Below, piece by piece: positions 24,707-32,953 of a stretch of DNA of 64,000 nt. Position numbers and translations under genes: made by a program. Source of the stretch: Methanocella_A sp964548585 (GTDB lineage Archaea; Halobacteriota; Methanocellia; Methanocellales; Methanocellaceae); contig CAZJRS010000006.1 of NCBI GenBank assembly GCA_964548585.1, positions 1 to 64,000 of the forward strand, read 5' to 3'. The notes under the pieces were generated by a model, which searched no databases, had not been told where the DNA came from, and saw nothing but the letters and a program-made list of their open reading frames with translations. Numbering within the stretch: position 1 is the stretch's first letter; each line of letters begins with the position of its first letter.

Positions 24707-24728
24707 GCTTATTAATCTATTAATAAGC
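24707..24728. terminator. 10-bp perfect inverted repeat between hflX and the winged-helix gene
   Basis: GCTTATTAAT, CT, ATTAATAAGC. It lies 21 nt after the hflX stop and about 38 nt before the next ATG. It may end hflX transcription or be an operator of the following gene. Confidence 0.45.
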
Positions 24729-24765
24729 AAAAGATAATTATATCAAAAGTAAAATAGGGTATGTC

Positions 24766-25143
24766 ATGCATCCTGCCGAACACGAGCCAGAATTTCTTAA
24801 CCATAATACTATTCAAGACTTCATTAAGCTGAGCAAGCTATTATCCGACCACAAGTACACGGTGTTGAAGCCGAACGCCATTGATATGGTGGCCGTTTTG
24901 CTGCTGGCCGCAGCGATAAATGAAGAGCTGTTCTTCGACGTGGTCGTGTGGGGCGAGCATACCCGCCTTGCTTCGAAAGCCACGTTTTCCCGTCGAAAAG
25001 ATTTCCTGGAGAATCTCGGCGTCATTTACGAGGAAAACGTGCGGGCGCCCTTTGGCAGGCCCCGGATCCGCCTCAAGCTAAACGACGAAAAATTCAAGGA
25101 ATACTTCAAAATCTGCGAAGATGTCATCGAGCATAAAAACTAG
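24766..25143 (+). CDS. winged-helix-like archaeal protein, function unknown
   Basis: A 125-residue soluble protein not assigned to a named family. The region DMVAVLLLAAAINEELFFDVVVWGEHTRLASKATFSRRKDFLENLGVIYEENVRAPFGRPRIRLKL reads as helices followed by a beta-wing, and the basic RRK helix and the wing RAPFGRPRIRL suggest DNA binding. It has its own TATA (ATAATTATATC near 24733-24743). It could be the regulator of its own promoter, which has a 22-bp inverted repeat. Confidence 0.7.
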   Translation: MHPAEHEPEFLNHNTIQDFIKLSKLLSDHKYTVLKPNAIDMVAVLLLAAAINEELFFDVVVWGEHTRLASKATFSRRKDFLENLGVIYEENVRAPFGRPRIRLKLNDEKFKEYFKICEDVIEHKN

Positions 25144-25186
25144 GCTGGAAAGGCAGATATAATCGCTGCGCGCTAAAGTACGTACC

Positions 25187-26080
25187 ATGAAGATCAGCGT
25201 AGTTGGCGCCGGCGCTCTCGGCACATTTTATAGCGCTATGCTGGCAGCATCGGGGCAAGACGTTACACTGGTTTGCCGGCCGACTGACCGGGATGTGCTC
25301 GAAAGAGGTATCCAGGTTACCGGGGCGCTGCTTGTCGAGGCTAGGCCGAAGATCTCGACCACGCCGGTATTATCTGATCTGGTTTTTGTCACTGTGAAGG
25401 CATACGACGTAGCGGCTGCGGTCAACGACCTCACGCTCAACCCGGGCACGCTGGTTGTCATTGTAAGCAACGGGATCGGGAATGATGAAGTAGCCGGTGC
25501 CGTGATCGGCACGTGCAAGGTGGCTGCGGGCATACCATACTGTGGAGTTACTTATCTAGAACCGGGGAAAGTGAACGTGGCGGGATACACGGAGACTGTA
25601 CTAGGTTCGATTGATCCGGCGGCCAGGGACCGGCTGGACCGGGCAGTCATGGTACTGGCGAAGGCAGGCCTGACAGCCCGGATAGCCGAGGACATACGAG
25701 CGGCACAGTGGGCTAAGATGTTTGTCAACGTCGGGATCAACGCGATCACAGCCATAACCGGGCTAAATAACGGCATGCTGCTTGAGGTACCTGAACTCAG
25801 GGAACTGGCAGCCGCAGCCGTCGCCGAGGCAGTAGTAGTAGCCAGGGCAGCAGGTATCCGGATAGGAAACGATCCGGTGGAGCAGACTTATAAGGTCATC
25901 AGGGGTACGTATGACAACCACTCCTCCATGCTGCAGGACGTATTAAAAGGAAAACGAACCGAGATTGACGCGCTAAACGGAAAGATATGCGAGACAGGGG
26001 CCACGTATGGCGTCCCCACACCGGTGAACGATACGTTAGCCAGCCTGATTAAGGGGATCGAACGCAGGAACGGGCATTAG
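25187..26080 (+). CDS. 2-dehydropantoate 2-reductase / ketopantoate reductase family (PanE-like)
   Basis: A 297-residue NAD(P)-dependent oxidoreductase. It starts MKISVVGAGALGTFYSAMLAASG, a GxGxxG Rossmann motif, has VKAYD and NGIGN, and a C-terminal helical domain with AKMFVNVGINAITAITGLNNG and SSMLQDVLKGKRTEIDALNG. PanE makes pantoate for coenzyme A; a paralogue with another 2-keto substrate is possible. AGATATAA at 25155-25162 is about 28 nt upstream of the ATG, so the mRNA is probably leaderless. A DNA methyltransferase gene follows after 10 nt. Confidence 0.87.
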   Translation: MKISVVGAGALGTFYSAMLAASGQDVTLVCRPTDRDVLERGIQVTGALLVEARPKISTTPVLSDLVFVTVKAYDVAAAVNDLTLNPGTLVVIVSNGIGNDEVAGAVIGTCKVAAGIPYCGVTYLEPGKVNVAGYTETVLGSIDPAARDRLDRAVMVLAKAGLTARIAEDIRAAQWAKMFVNVGINAITAITGLNNGMLLEVPELRELAAAAVAEAVVVARAAGIRIGNDPVEQTYKVIRGTYDNHSSMLQDVLKGKRTEIDALNGKICETGATYGVPTPVNDTLASLIKGIERRNGH

Positions 26081-26090
26081 CAGGACTTTC

Positions 26091-27125
26091 ATGATTACTA
26101 CGCACACAATACATTTCCGGGACGCTGCCGACATGGCAGATCTGGCGCCGAAGTTAGTAAACCTGGTAGTCACCTCGCCCCCATACCCCATGATCGAGAT
26201 GTGGGATGAGCAGTTCTGCGCTTCCTGCCCGGAAGTGGGGCAGGCGCTGGAAGCAGGTGATGGCAGGCATGCGTTTGAGCTGATGCACCTGTGCCTGGAC
26301 AGGGTCTGGAGTGAGGTTGATAAAGTCCTGGAGCCTTCGGGAGTAGTATGCATTAATATGGGCGATGCGACCCGATCTGTCGGCGGAACATTCAGGCTTT
26401 ACCCCAACCACATCAGGATAGCCCGGTTTTTCACCGAAAGAGGATACGATATGCTGCCCTTGATCCTGTGGCGAAAAACATCCAATAAGCCTAACAAGTT
26501 CATGGGGTCGGGCATGTTGCCCCCGAACGCTTACGTAACGCTGGAGCACGAGTACATATTGATATTCCGCAAAGGCGGCAACCGGCAATTCCCGGAAGAC
26601 ACCGCGATCAGGCGTCAAAGCGCTTATTTTAGGGAAGAGCGAAACTTGTGGTTTTCAGACGTCTGGTTGGACCTGAAGGGAGTACCTCAGCAGTTAAACG
26701 GAGGTGGCAGAAATCGATCGGCCGCATATCCGGTCGAACTACCTTACCGACTCATACAGATGTATTCAGTACACGGAGATACTGTGCTAGATCCGTTCGC
26801 CGGCACCGGCACGACGATGCTGGCCGCAATGGCGTCTGGCAGGAATTTCGCCGGATACGAGATCGATCGGACGATGGAGCCAGTCATCGACGCCAGGGTA
26901 GACCGTATCAAAGAACTGGCAAACCTGATGACCACGGAACGGCTGGAGAGGCACCGGCAAACGATCAGCAGAGAGACAGATAATAAGACAGAGCCTTACA
27001 CGTCACGGCAGTACGGATTCCCGGTTAAAACTGCACAGGAGACGGACATTGTCTTGCCGCTCATCGAAAACGTCACCAGGGCAGCCGACGGCCGATACCA
27101 GGTCGATTACAAGAAGAATGAATAA
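26091..27125 (+). CDS. solitary DNA methyltransferase (beta class, N4-cytosine or N6-adenine)
   Basis: A 344-residue enzyme. Motif IV TSPPYPM is at residues 28-34, ahead of motif I DPFAGTGTTMLAAMASGRNFAGYEID at about 234-259, so the order is that of beta-class amino-methyltransferases; TSPPY is most often seen with N4-cytosine. The C-terminus (ENVTRAADGRYQVDYKKNE) is extended. No restriction enzyme gene is nearby: the neighbours are the PanE-like gene 10 nt upstream and the convergent histone gene. It is likely an orphan methyltransferase with a regulatory role (inference). Confidence 0.88.
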   Translation: MITTHTIHFRDAADMADLAPKLVNLVVTSPPYPMIEMWDEQFCASCPEVGQALEAGDGRHAFELMHLCLDRVWSEVDKVLEPSGVVCINMGDATRSVGGTFRLYPNHIRIARFFTERGYDMLPLILWRKTSNKPNKFMGSGMLPPNAYVTLEHEYILIFRKGGNRQFPEDTAIRRQSAYFREERNLWFSDVWLDLKGVPQQLNGGGRNRSAAYPVELPYRLIQMYSVHGDTVLDPFAGTGTTMLAAMASGRNFAGYEIDRTMEPVIDARVDRIKELANLMTTERLERHRQTISRETDNKTEPYTSRQYGFPVKTAQETDIVLPLIENVTRAADGRYQVDYKKNE

Positions 27126-27163
27126 GCCAATAATTTTTTAATAATTGATAAAAAGATACGAGA

Positions 27164-27231
27164 GTGAGGCCGGTTCGGCGTACGATTGAGCGTTCAGCCG
27201 ATCACACGACCTTCCTCACGGTTTTATTTTT
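27164..27231. terminator. shared 3' region of the methyltransferase and histone genes
   Basis: GTGAGG (27164-27169) can pair with CCTCAC (27214-27219), followed on the plus strand by GGTTTTATTTTTAG. This is the convergent space between the two genes. The long loop makes the hairpin uncertain; the T-run alone could terminate transcription. Confidence 0.35.
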
Positions 27232-27439
27232 AGTGAATTCTCTGGGATGCCAGCCGAATGTCCTCTTCCTTCACGGTCTTGCGACCCGCGTGCTTGCAGA
27301 GCTTTATAGCTTCCGCGGAAACTTTGAGCCCATACTCCTCGAGTATAGTTGCTAATGCCTCCTTCGCGTCCTCGCTGACCCTGTCGGCGCCGGCGTTGCG
27401 AATAATCCTGTCGACGGATGCGACGGGTAGTTCTTTCAT
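27230..27439 (-). CDS. archaeal histone
   Basis: A 69-residue histone-fold protein of the HMf type: LPVASVDRIIRNAGADRVSEDAKEALATILEEYG then AIKLCKHAGRKTVKEEDIRLASQRI. The RVSEDA and RKTVKEEDI segments are the DNA-contacting loops. It is the only histone gene in the window. A very good TATA box sits at 27507-27516. Confidence 0.97.
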   Translation of the reverse strand: MKELPVASVDRIIRNAGADRVSEDAKEALATILEEYGLKVSAEAIKLCKHAGRKTVKEEDIRLASQRIH

Positions 27440-27506
27440 CTGTAGTCCACCTCCTCGCAGTACAAAAATACCGGATTTAACGATATATGTAACATAAAAA
27501 CCCCTG

Positions 27507-27516
27507 TATTTATATC
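27507..27516 (-). promoter_or_regulatory. TATA box of the histone gene
   Basis: Minus-strand AAAAGATATAAATAC. Start of transcription is expected near 27485, giving a leader of about 45 nt. Confidence 0.6.
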
Positions 27517-27676
27517 TTTTGCCTAACAGGCCGTTAAATAGGTTTTAAATGCGCAGAATCAAGGAGAAACAGCCGGTTGGCAGTATATATGTGTGGGAAA
27601 TCAACGCTTTACCGTAAAGCCTATATACCCTCTATCATCGGCAACTATTTTAACGTAACATGCAGAGGAAAGTCCG

Positions 27677-28636
27677 ATGATCTACATGGATAACGGCGTA
27701 TCGGTGTATAGCGGCAGAGAATACCGCTGTGACCCGAAGCGGTGTGTCAAGGACTGTGTGAACCTTGTATCGCACGGCCATTTCGACCACGTGCCGACAT
27801 CGATGAGCCAGGCGATCGTCACCTCTGAGATCACTCACGCCATCGTGGAAAGCAGGGCAGGCGTCAAGGTAGAGCGCACATCTTGCGAAGATGTCGAGAT
27901 ACTGGATTCAGGCCATGTGCCTGGTGCAAGCATGTTCCTGATCAACGGACCGAAAAGGATCCTGTACACCGGGGACCTGTCCCCAAGAACAAAGTACTTC
28001 ACCCCCGGGGCTATGCCGGTTAAAGCCGATGTCCTGATCATCGAATCGACATTCGGGAAGGAACGATACGTATTCCCCCCGTCACACGAGACGATCAAGG
28101 CCATGAGGGACTGGGCAGAGAACAATGCAGCCTGCGGCAAACACTCGATCTTTTATGGATACACCTTCGGCAAAGCCCAGGAAATAATCGATGCACTACA
28201 GGGCTTCAAGGTATATACCACCAGCCCCGTCATCAAAGTGAACGACGTGCTGAAGCGTTTTGGGTATTCCCTCGAAGCCGAAATACTACCTCCCGACCCC
28301 GGCGAGCCCGCGATAATCGTGGCGCCCGGAGGAGGCAAGAGAGACCCCCTTCTGAAAAAATACCTGGTTGCCGGAGCCCGGACAGCATCAGTGTCCGGCT
28401 GGGCGATGGACAGAAGGCTCGACTACATGGGCTACAGCCACACAGATACGGCTTTCCCCCTGTCAGACCACGCCGACTATGCCGAGCTGATGGAGTTCAC
28501 CCGGGCAGTCAGCCCGGAGATCGTCTACACCCTGCACGGCTTCAGCAAAGAGCTGGCCCGAGATATCAGGGATAAGCTTGGGATAGAGGCTGTGCCTTTA
28601 AAGAAGGGGCATTTGACATTGTCGAATTTCCAGTGA
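27677..28636 (+). CDS. exonuclease-like mRNA 3'-end processing factor (MBL/beta-CASP, CPSF-like)
   Basis: A 319-residue metallo-beta-lactamase protein lacking the N-terminal KH domains of aCPSF1. It has LVSHGHFDHVP (zinc motif HxHxDH in the variant HGHFDH), ILDSGHVPGASMFLI, YTGDLSPRTKYFT, IESTFG, FYGYTFGKAQEI and SDHADYAELMEF. This set matches the archaeal mRNA cleavage and polyadenylation factor-like family. It probably processes RNA. GAGGA lies 8 nt upstream, and CTATATACC near 27618 is a likely TATA box. Confidence 0.88.
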   Translation: MIYMDNGVSVYSGREYRCDPKRCVKDCVNLVSHGHFDHVPTSMSQAIVTSEITHAIVESRAGVKVERTSCEDVEILDSGHVPGASMFLINGPKRILYTGDLSPRTKYFTPGAMPVKADVLIIESTFGKERYVFPPSHETIKAMRDWAENNAACGKHSIFYGYTFGKAQEIIDALQGFKVYTTSPVIKVNDVLKRFGYSLEAEILPPDPGEPAIIVAPGGGKRDPLLKKYLVAGARTASVSGWAMDRRLDYMGYSHTDTAFPLSDHADYAELMEFTRAVSPEIVYTLHGFSKELARDIRDKLGIEAVPLKKGHLTLSNFQ

Positions 28637-28655
28637 CGCAAATTAGAGACGTACC

Positions 28656-28671
28656 CGGCCTCATGAGGCCG
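28656..28671. terminator. 16-bp palindrome in a convergent gap
   Basis: CGGCCTCATGAGGCCG lies between the stop codons of the CPSF-like gene and the minus-strand membrane protein. A likely bidirectional terminator hairpin. Confidence 0.5.
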
Positions 28672-28680
28672 AGCTATCTT

Positions 28681-29442
28681 TTACTGTCCGGTTAATATCG
28701 TCAGTACCTCGATGACCAGCATGACGATAAACAGTATTACGATGCCGATGATCATGATGGTCTCCTTGTCGTTGGCCCACCGGGTATGCAGATGGAAACC
28801 GACGCTGCTGAGCACGGTGAAGATGAGGAACGACGGGAGTAAGGCAAAGAGGTTGTAGATCATCAGCGAGATGGTGCTGTGCCCGGAGTTCGCGGCGAAG
28901 CCGATCGTTGGCGAGGAGGCGCCGTCGCCGTACATGAGTATGATCAGCGCGACCAGCGCGCCTACGAAGATGAAAAAGGTGATCTTCACGGTCTCGTTCT
29001 TCGCCGCCCGCTGGGCAAACCCGGGGGAAAATTCCTGGGCAAGCAGCGCGAGCAGGATACTCACGATGGCCATCATCATCATGACCCGGAAGTTGAAGAT
29101 GCTCGACTCGATACCGCCGGGCACCGTCATGTCGTACTGAAAGGTGAAGAACATGGCGAAGACGCCGACGAGATAGTATTTCGAGTACCGGGGTATCCGG
29201 CTTTTGTTATAGATGAAGAGCAGTCCGCCCATGAATAAGGTTGCGAGAAATAGCAACGGGCTGATGCCTGCCAGCAGGCCCGACAGGATGAGATATGCGA
29301 CTGTAATCCAGACATTAGTCTCGCCGATAGGCGCGTCGACAGTCATGGCGTGCGGCACCTTTGGCATGTGCACTACAGGTACAAGAAACACCGTTAGTGT
29401 CACGAGGACTATCAGAATGATTGCGAGCCGTTCCCACTTCAT
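28681..29442 (-). CDS. multi-pass membrane protein, function unknown
   Basis: A 253-residue membrane protein with about seven hydrophobic segments (roughly 5-25, 48-80, 90-105, 122-142, 155-172, 188-212 and 228-248). The short charged loops show no enzyme motif. It is divergent from the TPR gene. No family is recognised. Confidence 0.75.
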   Translation of the reverse strand: MKWERLAIILIVLVTLTVFLVPVVHMPKVPHAMTVDAPIGETNVWITVAYLILSGLLAGISPLLFLATLFMGGLLFIYNKSRIPRYSKYYLVGVFAMFFTFQYDMTVPGGIESSIFNFRVMMMMAIVSILLALLAQEFSPGFAQRAAKNETVKITFFIFVGALVALIILMYGDGASSPTIGFAANSGHSTISLMIYNLFALLPSFLIFTVLSSVGFHLHTRWANDKETIMIIGIVILFIVMLVIEVLTILTGQ

Positions 29443-29512
29443 GGTGCCTGCCAGTCCACGTCGGGCTTGTAATGGCCTGTTGATATGTATAGTTTATCCC
29501 GGGCGGATAAGC

Positions 29513-29520
29513 TTTATAGA
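29513..29520 (+). promoter_or_regulatory. TATA box of the TPR gene
   Basis: GCTTTATAGAG; its centre is about 27 nt before the ATG at 29543, which predicts a leaderless mRNA. Confidence 0.55.
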
Positions 29521-29542
29521 GTATACCCCCCTATTGTAGGCT

Positions 29543-30109
29543 ATGACTGCATCGAAGGCACCGAAGTCGAAAAACCCCGTGAAGAAGCCGGTTAAGGCGA
29601 CCATCCGCCCGGTGGAGAAAAAGCCTGCCGCCGTAGGTACGAAGATAACTGAGGACTCAGTAACAGCGATCTTTAACCAGATCGCCGACAAGATGAAAAC
29701 CTTCGAAAGCATCGAAACCGAAGACCAGGCAGATGCATTCAACTACAGAGAAGTGATCACGCTGCTAGATATGATACTGGCCATCGATCCGGATAACAGA
29801 GATGCCTGGAACTATAAGGGCATGATGTTCGTAGGCGCGGGTGAAAACGCAAAGGCTGTCGAGTGTTTTAAGAAAGTGCTCGCAGGGAACCCCGCGGATA
29901 AGGTGGTACTCAATAACACTGGCATCGCGTTGTACGGCATAGGCAAGGATCAAGAAGCATTGAAGTACGTTGATAAGGCAATTGAGCTCGATCGCAGGTA
30001 TTCTGATGCACTGATGAACAAAGCAGTCATCCTCCACGGCATGGGTAAGACCGAAGAAGCCGAATCACTGATGGTTAAAGCAAGGGCACTTTATTCAATC
30101 AACGGATAA
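29543..30109 (+). CDS. tetratricopeptide-repeat protein
   Basis: A 188-residue protein. Residues 1-33 are rich in Lys, Pro and Ala (KSKNPVKKPVKATIRPVEKKPA), probably disordered. From about residue 55 there are three or four TPR units (DNRDAWNYKGMMFVGAGENAKAVECFKKVL, NTGIALYGIGKDQEALKYVDKAIEL, and a last ALMNKAVILHGMGKTEEAESL). It is a protein-protein scaffold with unknown partner. The next gene also has a Lys/Pro-rich linker. Confidence 0.88.
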   Translation: MTASKAPKSKNPVKKPVKATIRPVEKKPAAVGTKITEDSVTAIFNQIADKMKTFESIETEDQADAFNYREVITLLDMILAIDPDNRDAWNYKGMMFVGAGENAKAVECFKKVLAGNPADKVVLNNTGIALYGIGKDQEALKYVDKAIELDRRYSDALMNKAVILHGMGKTEEAESLMVKARALYSING

Positions 30110-30155
30110 ACTGTTATAAATTTTTAATTACTAAAGTGAAATAATCAATTTTAAA

Positions 30156-30176
30156 GCTTATTTTTGAAAAATAAGC
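30156..30176 (+). terminator. terminator-like hairpin after the TPR gene
   Basis: GCTTATTTTT, G, AAAAATAAGC: a perfect 10-bp stem with a one-base centre, 46 nt after the TPR stop codon. Confidence 0.5.
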
Positions 30177-30273
30177 CTTTACCGAAAAGGTTATATCTTT
30201 ATGAGGCTATATTAACCTTAATCAGGCCTTTTAGGGCATGATTGTTACATTATTGATAGTAGAGGTATCAAAA

Positions 30274-30903
30274 ATGGCCTTCGAGGGAGAACTGCCTGAC
30301 CTAGATTCGCTGAAGATGTCACCGGGAGAACTGGACTTACCAGCCCCGATGATGAGCCTCGACTTGCCGGCCCCGAGCCAGGAAAACCAGGTCCCGCCGC
30401 TAGTGCCCATGCAGGATTCTACGACAAAAAAACCGATCCAGGCAAAGAAACCGGCTGCAGGTAAGCCGCAGGCAAAGCAGGTCCAGCAGAAGACGGTAGT
30501 CAATAAGAGGGCAAAGCAGACAATGCCCGCTATGAACAAGGTTCCATTGCTCCTCGGCCTGGCAAGCATTGTATTGCTGGTAATTCTTACCATTGTGATG
30601 ATCCTCTTCGAAGTCCCGGTCAATGCGATACCAGATCTGACCCTGACGACCTATGTACAGGGATTATGGCTGATAGTCGGCTGCTTCTTCATCATCGCCA
30701 TGCTGCAGGACGTAAAGACTGCGCTACTCCTCACAGGACTGGACATCGTGCTCCTTGCTACGATATTCCCGACACTCTGGCTGATACTAAACATGCCCAT
30801 GAACCCGATGTACTTCTTTGTCATCGGCATGATCATGCTGATAGCCTTTGTACACATGCCACTTAACCTGATGCGGCCGAAAATGATCACTGCCAAGGCA
30901 TAA
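30274..30903 (+). CDS. membrane protein with Lys/Gln/Pro-rich cytoplasmic N-terminus
   Basis: About 209 residues from ATG 30274 (GAGG 8 nt upstream; the frame is open to 30238). Residues 1-90 are a low-complexity soluble part: ELDLPAPMMSLDLPAPSQENQVPPL then a basic stretch of KKPIQAKKPAAGKPQAKQVQQK. From about residue 92 there are four hydrophobic segments. The LDLPAP repeat may be a docking motif. Unknown function; it sits just before another small membrane protein on the same strand. Confidence 0.72.
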   Translation: MAFEGELPDLDSLKMSPGELDLPAPMMSLDLPAPSQENQVPPLVPMQDSTTKKPIQAKKPAAGKPQAKQVQQKTVVNKRAKQTMPAMNKVPLLLGLASIVLLVILTIVMILFEVPVNAIPDLTLTTYVQGLWLIVGCFFIIAMLQDVKTALLLTGLDIVLLATIFPTLWLILNMPMNPMYFFVIGMIMLIAFVHMPLNLMRPKMITAKA

Positions 30904-30961
30904 GCAGTGCAGATAAAGATTTATCTCCGTGAAGATAAATGGTTATCAGGGAGGCATCGGA

Positions 30962-31288
30962 ATGGACCGGAAGTATTTGGATAACGGATTACTCTGGCTG
31001 ATGCTGATCTCAATAGGTGCTGTTTGTATCCTGTCGCTCTATGTAGGGGTGACCGGGATGGCCAAGACCATCAGTATAGCTAATACCCCGGTTCAAGGAG
31101 CATACGCCGTAACAGGCTATCTTCTGTTCATCCTCATCCCGCTGATGATCGTGTCACTGATGCTCGACAATGTCTACATCAACCGGTTGCTGGAGTGGAG
31201 TACGGCAATACTACTGATAGCCGTCGTCATCGATCTGGTGGCCGTCACGATACTCTACCTGGCTGCATACTGGGTTGACATCCCATGA
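30962..31288 (+). CDS. small membrane protein, function unknown
   Basis: 108 residues from ATG 30962; GGAGG 6 nt upstream decides this start over the open frame from 30929. Three hydrophobic segments (about 9-31, 45-68 and 78-102) with short charged ends. No family recognised. It follows the previous membrane protein by 58 nt and may be co-transcribed. Confidence 0.7.
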   Translation: MDRKYLDNGLLWLMLISIGAVCILSLYVGVTGMAKTISIANTPVQGAYAVTGYLLFILIPLMIVSLMLDNVYINRLLEWSTAILLIAVVIDLVAVTILYLAAYWVDIP

Positions 31289-31359
31289 TTAAGGTTATAA
31301 TGAAAAAACGTGATGATTTTTAAAAGGCCAGGGCGCCAGGGCTTAAAAGATCAAAAAAA

Positions 31360-31716
31360 TTATTTGTTCAACAGCTCATCCATCGCATAGTCGCTGATAC
31401 GGATGCACTGTTCCACACTGACGTCGCCCACGAACCTGAGGACCAGCTCCGGCAGTTCCTCGAGGTGGACGGGCAGAGGCTCTTCGCGGTACTTATTCTT
31501 GTACTCGTCAACCTTCTTGAAGTACTCGTGCTTATCCAGGCTGTTTCGTACATGTAAGAAGAATAGCTGTCCCGCCTTAACCGCAGGCTTGCTTCCATCG
31601 TCGACGACGAACCCGATTTGCTCCAGCTTTGCCACCGTGTTTACTGGCAACTTGCACCCGAGGGCGATGACGCTGTTATACTCCTTGTGCCGCTGCCACA
31701 CTTCCCAGTCTCTCAT
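31360..31716 (-). CDS. conserved soluble protein, function unknown
   Basis: 118 residues, hydrophilic, mixed alpha/beta by composition (VWQRHKEYNSVIALGCKLPVNTVAKLEQIGF at the start and LEELPELVLRFVGDVSVEQCIRISDYAMDELL at the end). GAGGA lies 6 nt before the ATG. I recognise no domain. It is convergent with the small membrane protein. Confidence 0.7.
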   Translation of the reverse strand: MRDWEVWQRHKEYNSVIALGCKLPVNTVAKLEQIGFVVDDGSKPAVKAGQLFFLHVRNSLDKHEYFKKVDEYKNKYREEPLPVHLEELPELVLRFVGDVSVEQCIRISDYAMDELLNK

Positions 31717-31916
31717 AATAAATCCTCATGCAGTTTGACTGCCATGTACAGGTTTTCTTTAGATGAAGGCGCTGATAGGGCATAAATTTGCCGTTTGTAA
31801 ACTGGAAATTCTGTCTGCACAGATACCCGGATCAGGTCGGCTCGCAGGCCTGATATCGTTTTAAACACTGTATAAGCTATTTGAAGTATCGGGGATTACT
31901 GTTCCTGGGAGTTATC

Positions 31917-32081
31917 ATGGATAAATGGATATGCACAGTCTGCCAGTACGTATACGACCCGGAAAAGGGCGATCCTGATAGTGGAGTACAACCCGGTACA
32001 GCGTTTGAAGACATTCCTGACACGTGGACCTGCCCGGTCTGCAATGTGGATAAGTCGTTCTTTGAAAAAGTCGTCGAATGA
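31917..32081 (+). CDS. rubredoxin
   Basis: A 54-residue classic rubredoxin: KWICTVCQYVYDPEKGDPDSGVQPGTAFEDIPDTWTCPVCN with the two CxxC iron ligands (about residues 5-8 and 38-41). GGGAG lies 6 nt before ATG 31917, so the open frame back to 31881 is not used. It carries electrons to oxygen or peroxide-reducing enzymes in methanogens; the partner is not in the window. Confidence 0.95.
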   Translation: MDKWICTVCQYVYDPEKGDPDSGVQPGTAFEDIPDTWTCPVCNVDKSFFEKVVE

Positions 32082-32090
32082 AAAAGATTT

Positions 32091-32882
32091 TTATTTTCCG
32101 CCGGTAAGCCGTAGGGCTTCGACCCGGCGCCACAGATTCTCCGGGGAACGATCTACTTCATGGCAGATGATCCGGTGAGGGATCGTGCACGGTAAGACGG
32201 AGTATGCTTCCCCGCCCTTAAACCGTAGCCCCCAGGTTTCATCAGTCAGCAGGAAATATGAGTTTTCCAGTCCGGGAGTCATGCTATCGATGCTCTCGGA
32301 AATATCCCGTGCTACCTTGATGTTTTTTACCTCTCCGGACCGGGCTTCAAACGTCCGATCATCCGAGACTACGCCATCGATTGTGCTCACTATGAGCCGG
32401 TAAACGCTTCTCGTGTTCGTGGAGCGCCCGACATCCCGGGACAGATACAATACTGGCCGGTGGTTTTCGCCGATATCCCTGAGAATGTCCACACCGAATG
32501 GCTCTACCAGCTTTTTACACAGGTCATGCGCTTCGGCCAGCTTTTGCGGGAACCGTTTGGACAGACGATCCGCCATGGACTGGTACGGGCTTTCCCGGGG
32601 TGAGAACTCTACCGGGAAGAGCGCGGACTCGTTCTGCAGATAGGCCTTAACTGCTTCTGTGTTATCGTTATAAATGATTACTGGTTCTGCCGATCTCCTG
32701 AAGATACGTGCTAATCTCATGGCCAGTTCAATGGCCGCGATCTCACACTCGAGGTTACTTTTCGGATCAGGTACGATCCTGGTCGTGGACTGGTGAGCCT
32801 CGAGGCCGTCTGAGATAAGTACGCAGCCGATATAGGAAGGGCCATCGTCATAAAAGGACGAGTCGCAGTAGATCTCCAGCAT
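32091..32882 (-). CDS. RNase H-like fold protein, function unknown
   Basis: A 263-residue protein whose first half looks like ribonuclease HI: an opening strand MLEIYCDSSFYDDGPSYIGCVLI (Asp near 7), NLECEIAAIELAMRLAR (Glu near 47) and VIIYNDNTEAVKAYL (Asp near 72). Spacing of Asp-Glu-Asp is close to that of RNase HI (10, 48, 70). The fourth acidic residue is not clear. The C-terminal half (from about 165, VYRLIVSTIDGVVSDDRTFEARSGEVKNIK) is a separate domain I do not recognise. It may be a divergent RNase H or a non-catalytic relative. Confidence 0.65.
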   Translation of the reverse strand: MLEIYCDSSFYDDGPSYIGCVLISDGLEAHQSTTRIVPDPKSNLECEIAAIELAMRLARIFRRSAEPVIIYNDNTEAVKAYLQNESALFPVEFSPRESPYQSMADRLSKRFPQKLAEAHDLCKKLVEPFGVDILRDIGENHRPVLYLSRDVGRSTNTRSVYRLIVSTIDGVVSDDRTFEARSGEVKNIKVARDISESIDSMTPGLENSYFLLTDETWGLRFKGGEAYSVLPCTIPHRIICHEVDRSPENLWRRVEALRLTGGK

Positions 32883-32953
32883 GATACAACCCTTTTCGCG
32901 TATGAATTATATGAAAGTTTGTTAAGAGAAACCAAAAAGAGAGATGAGCGCGG

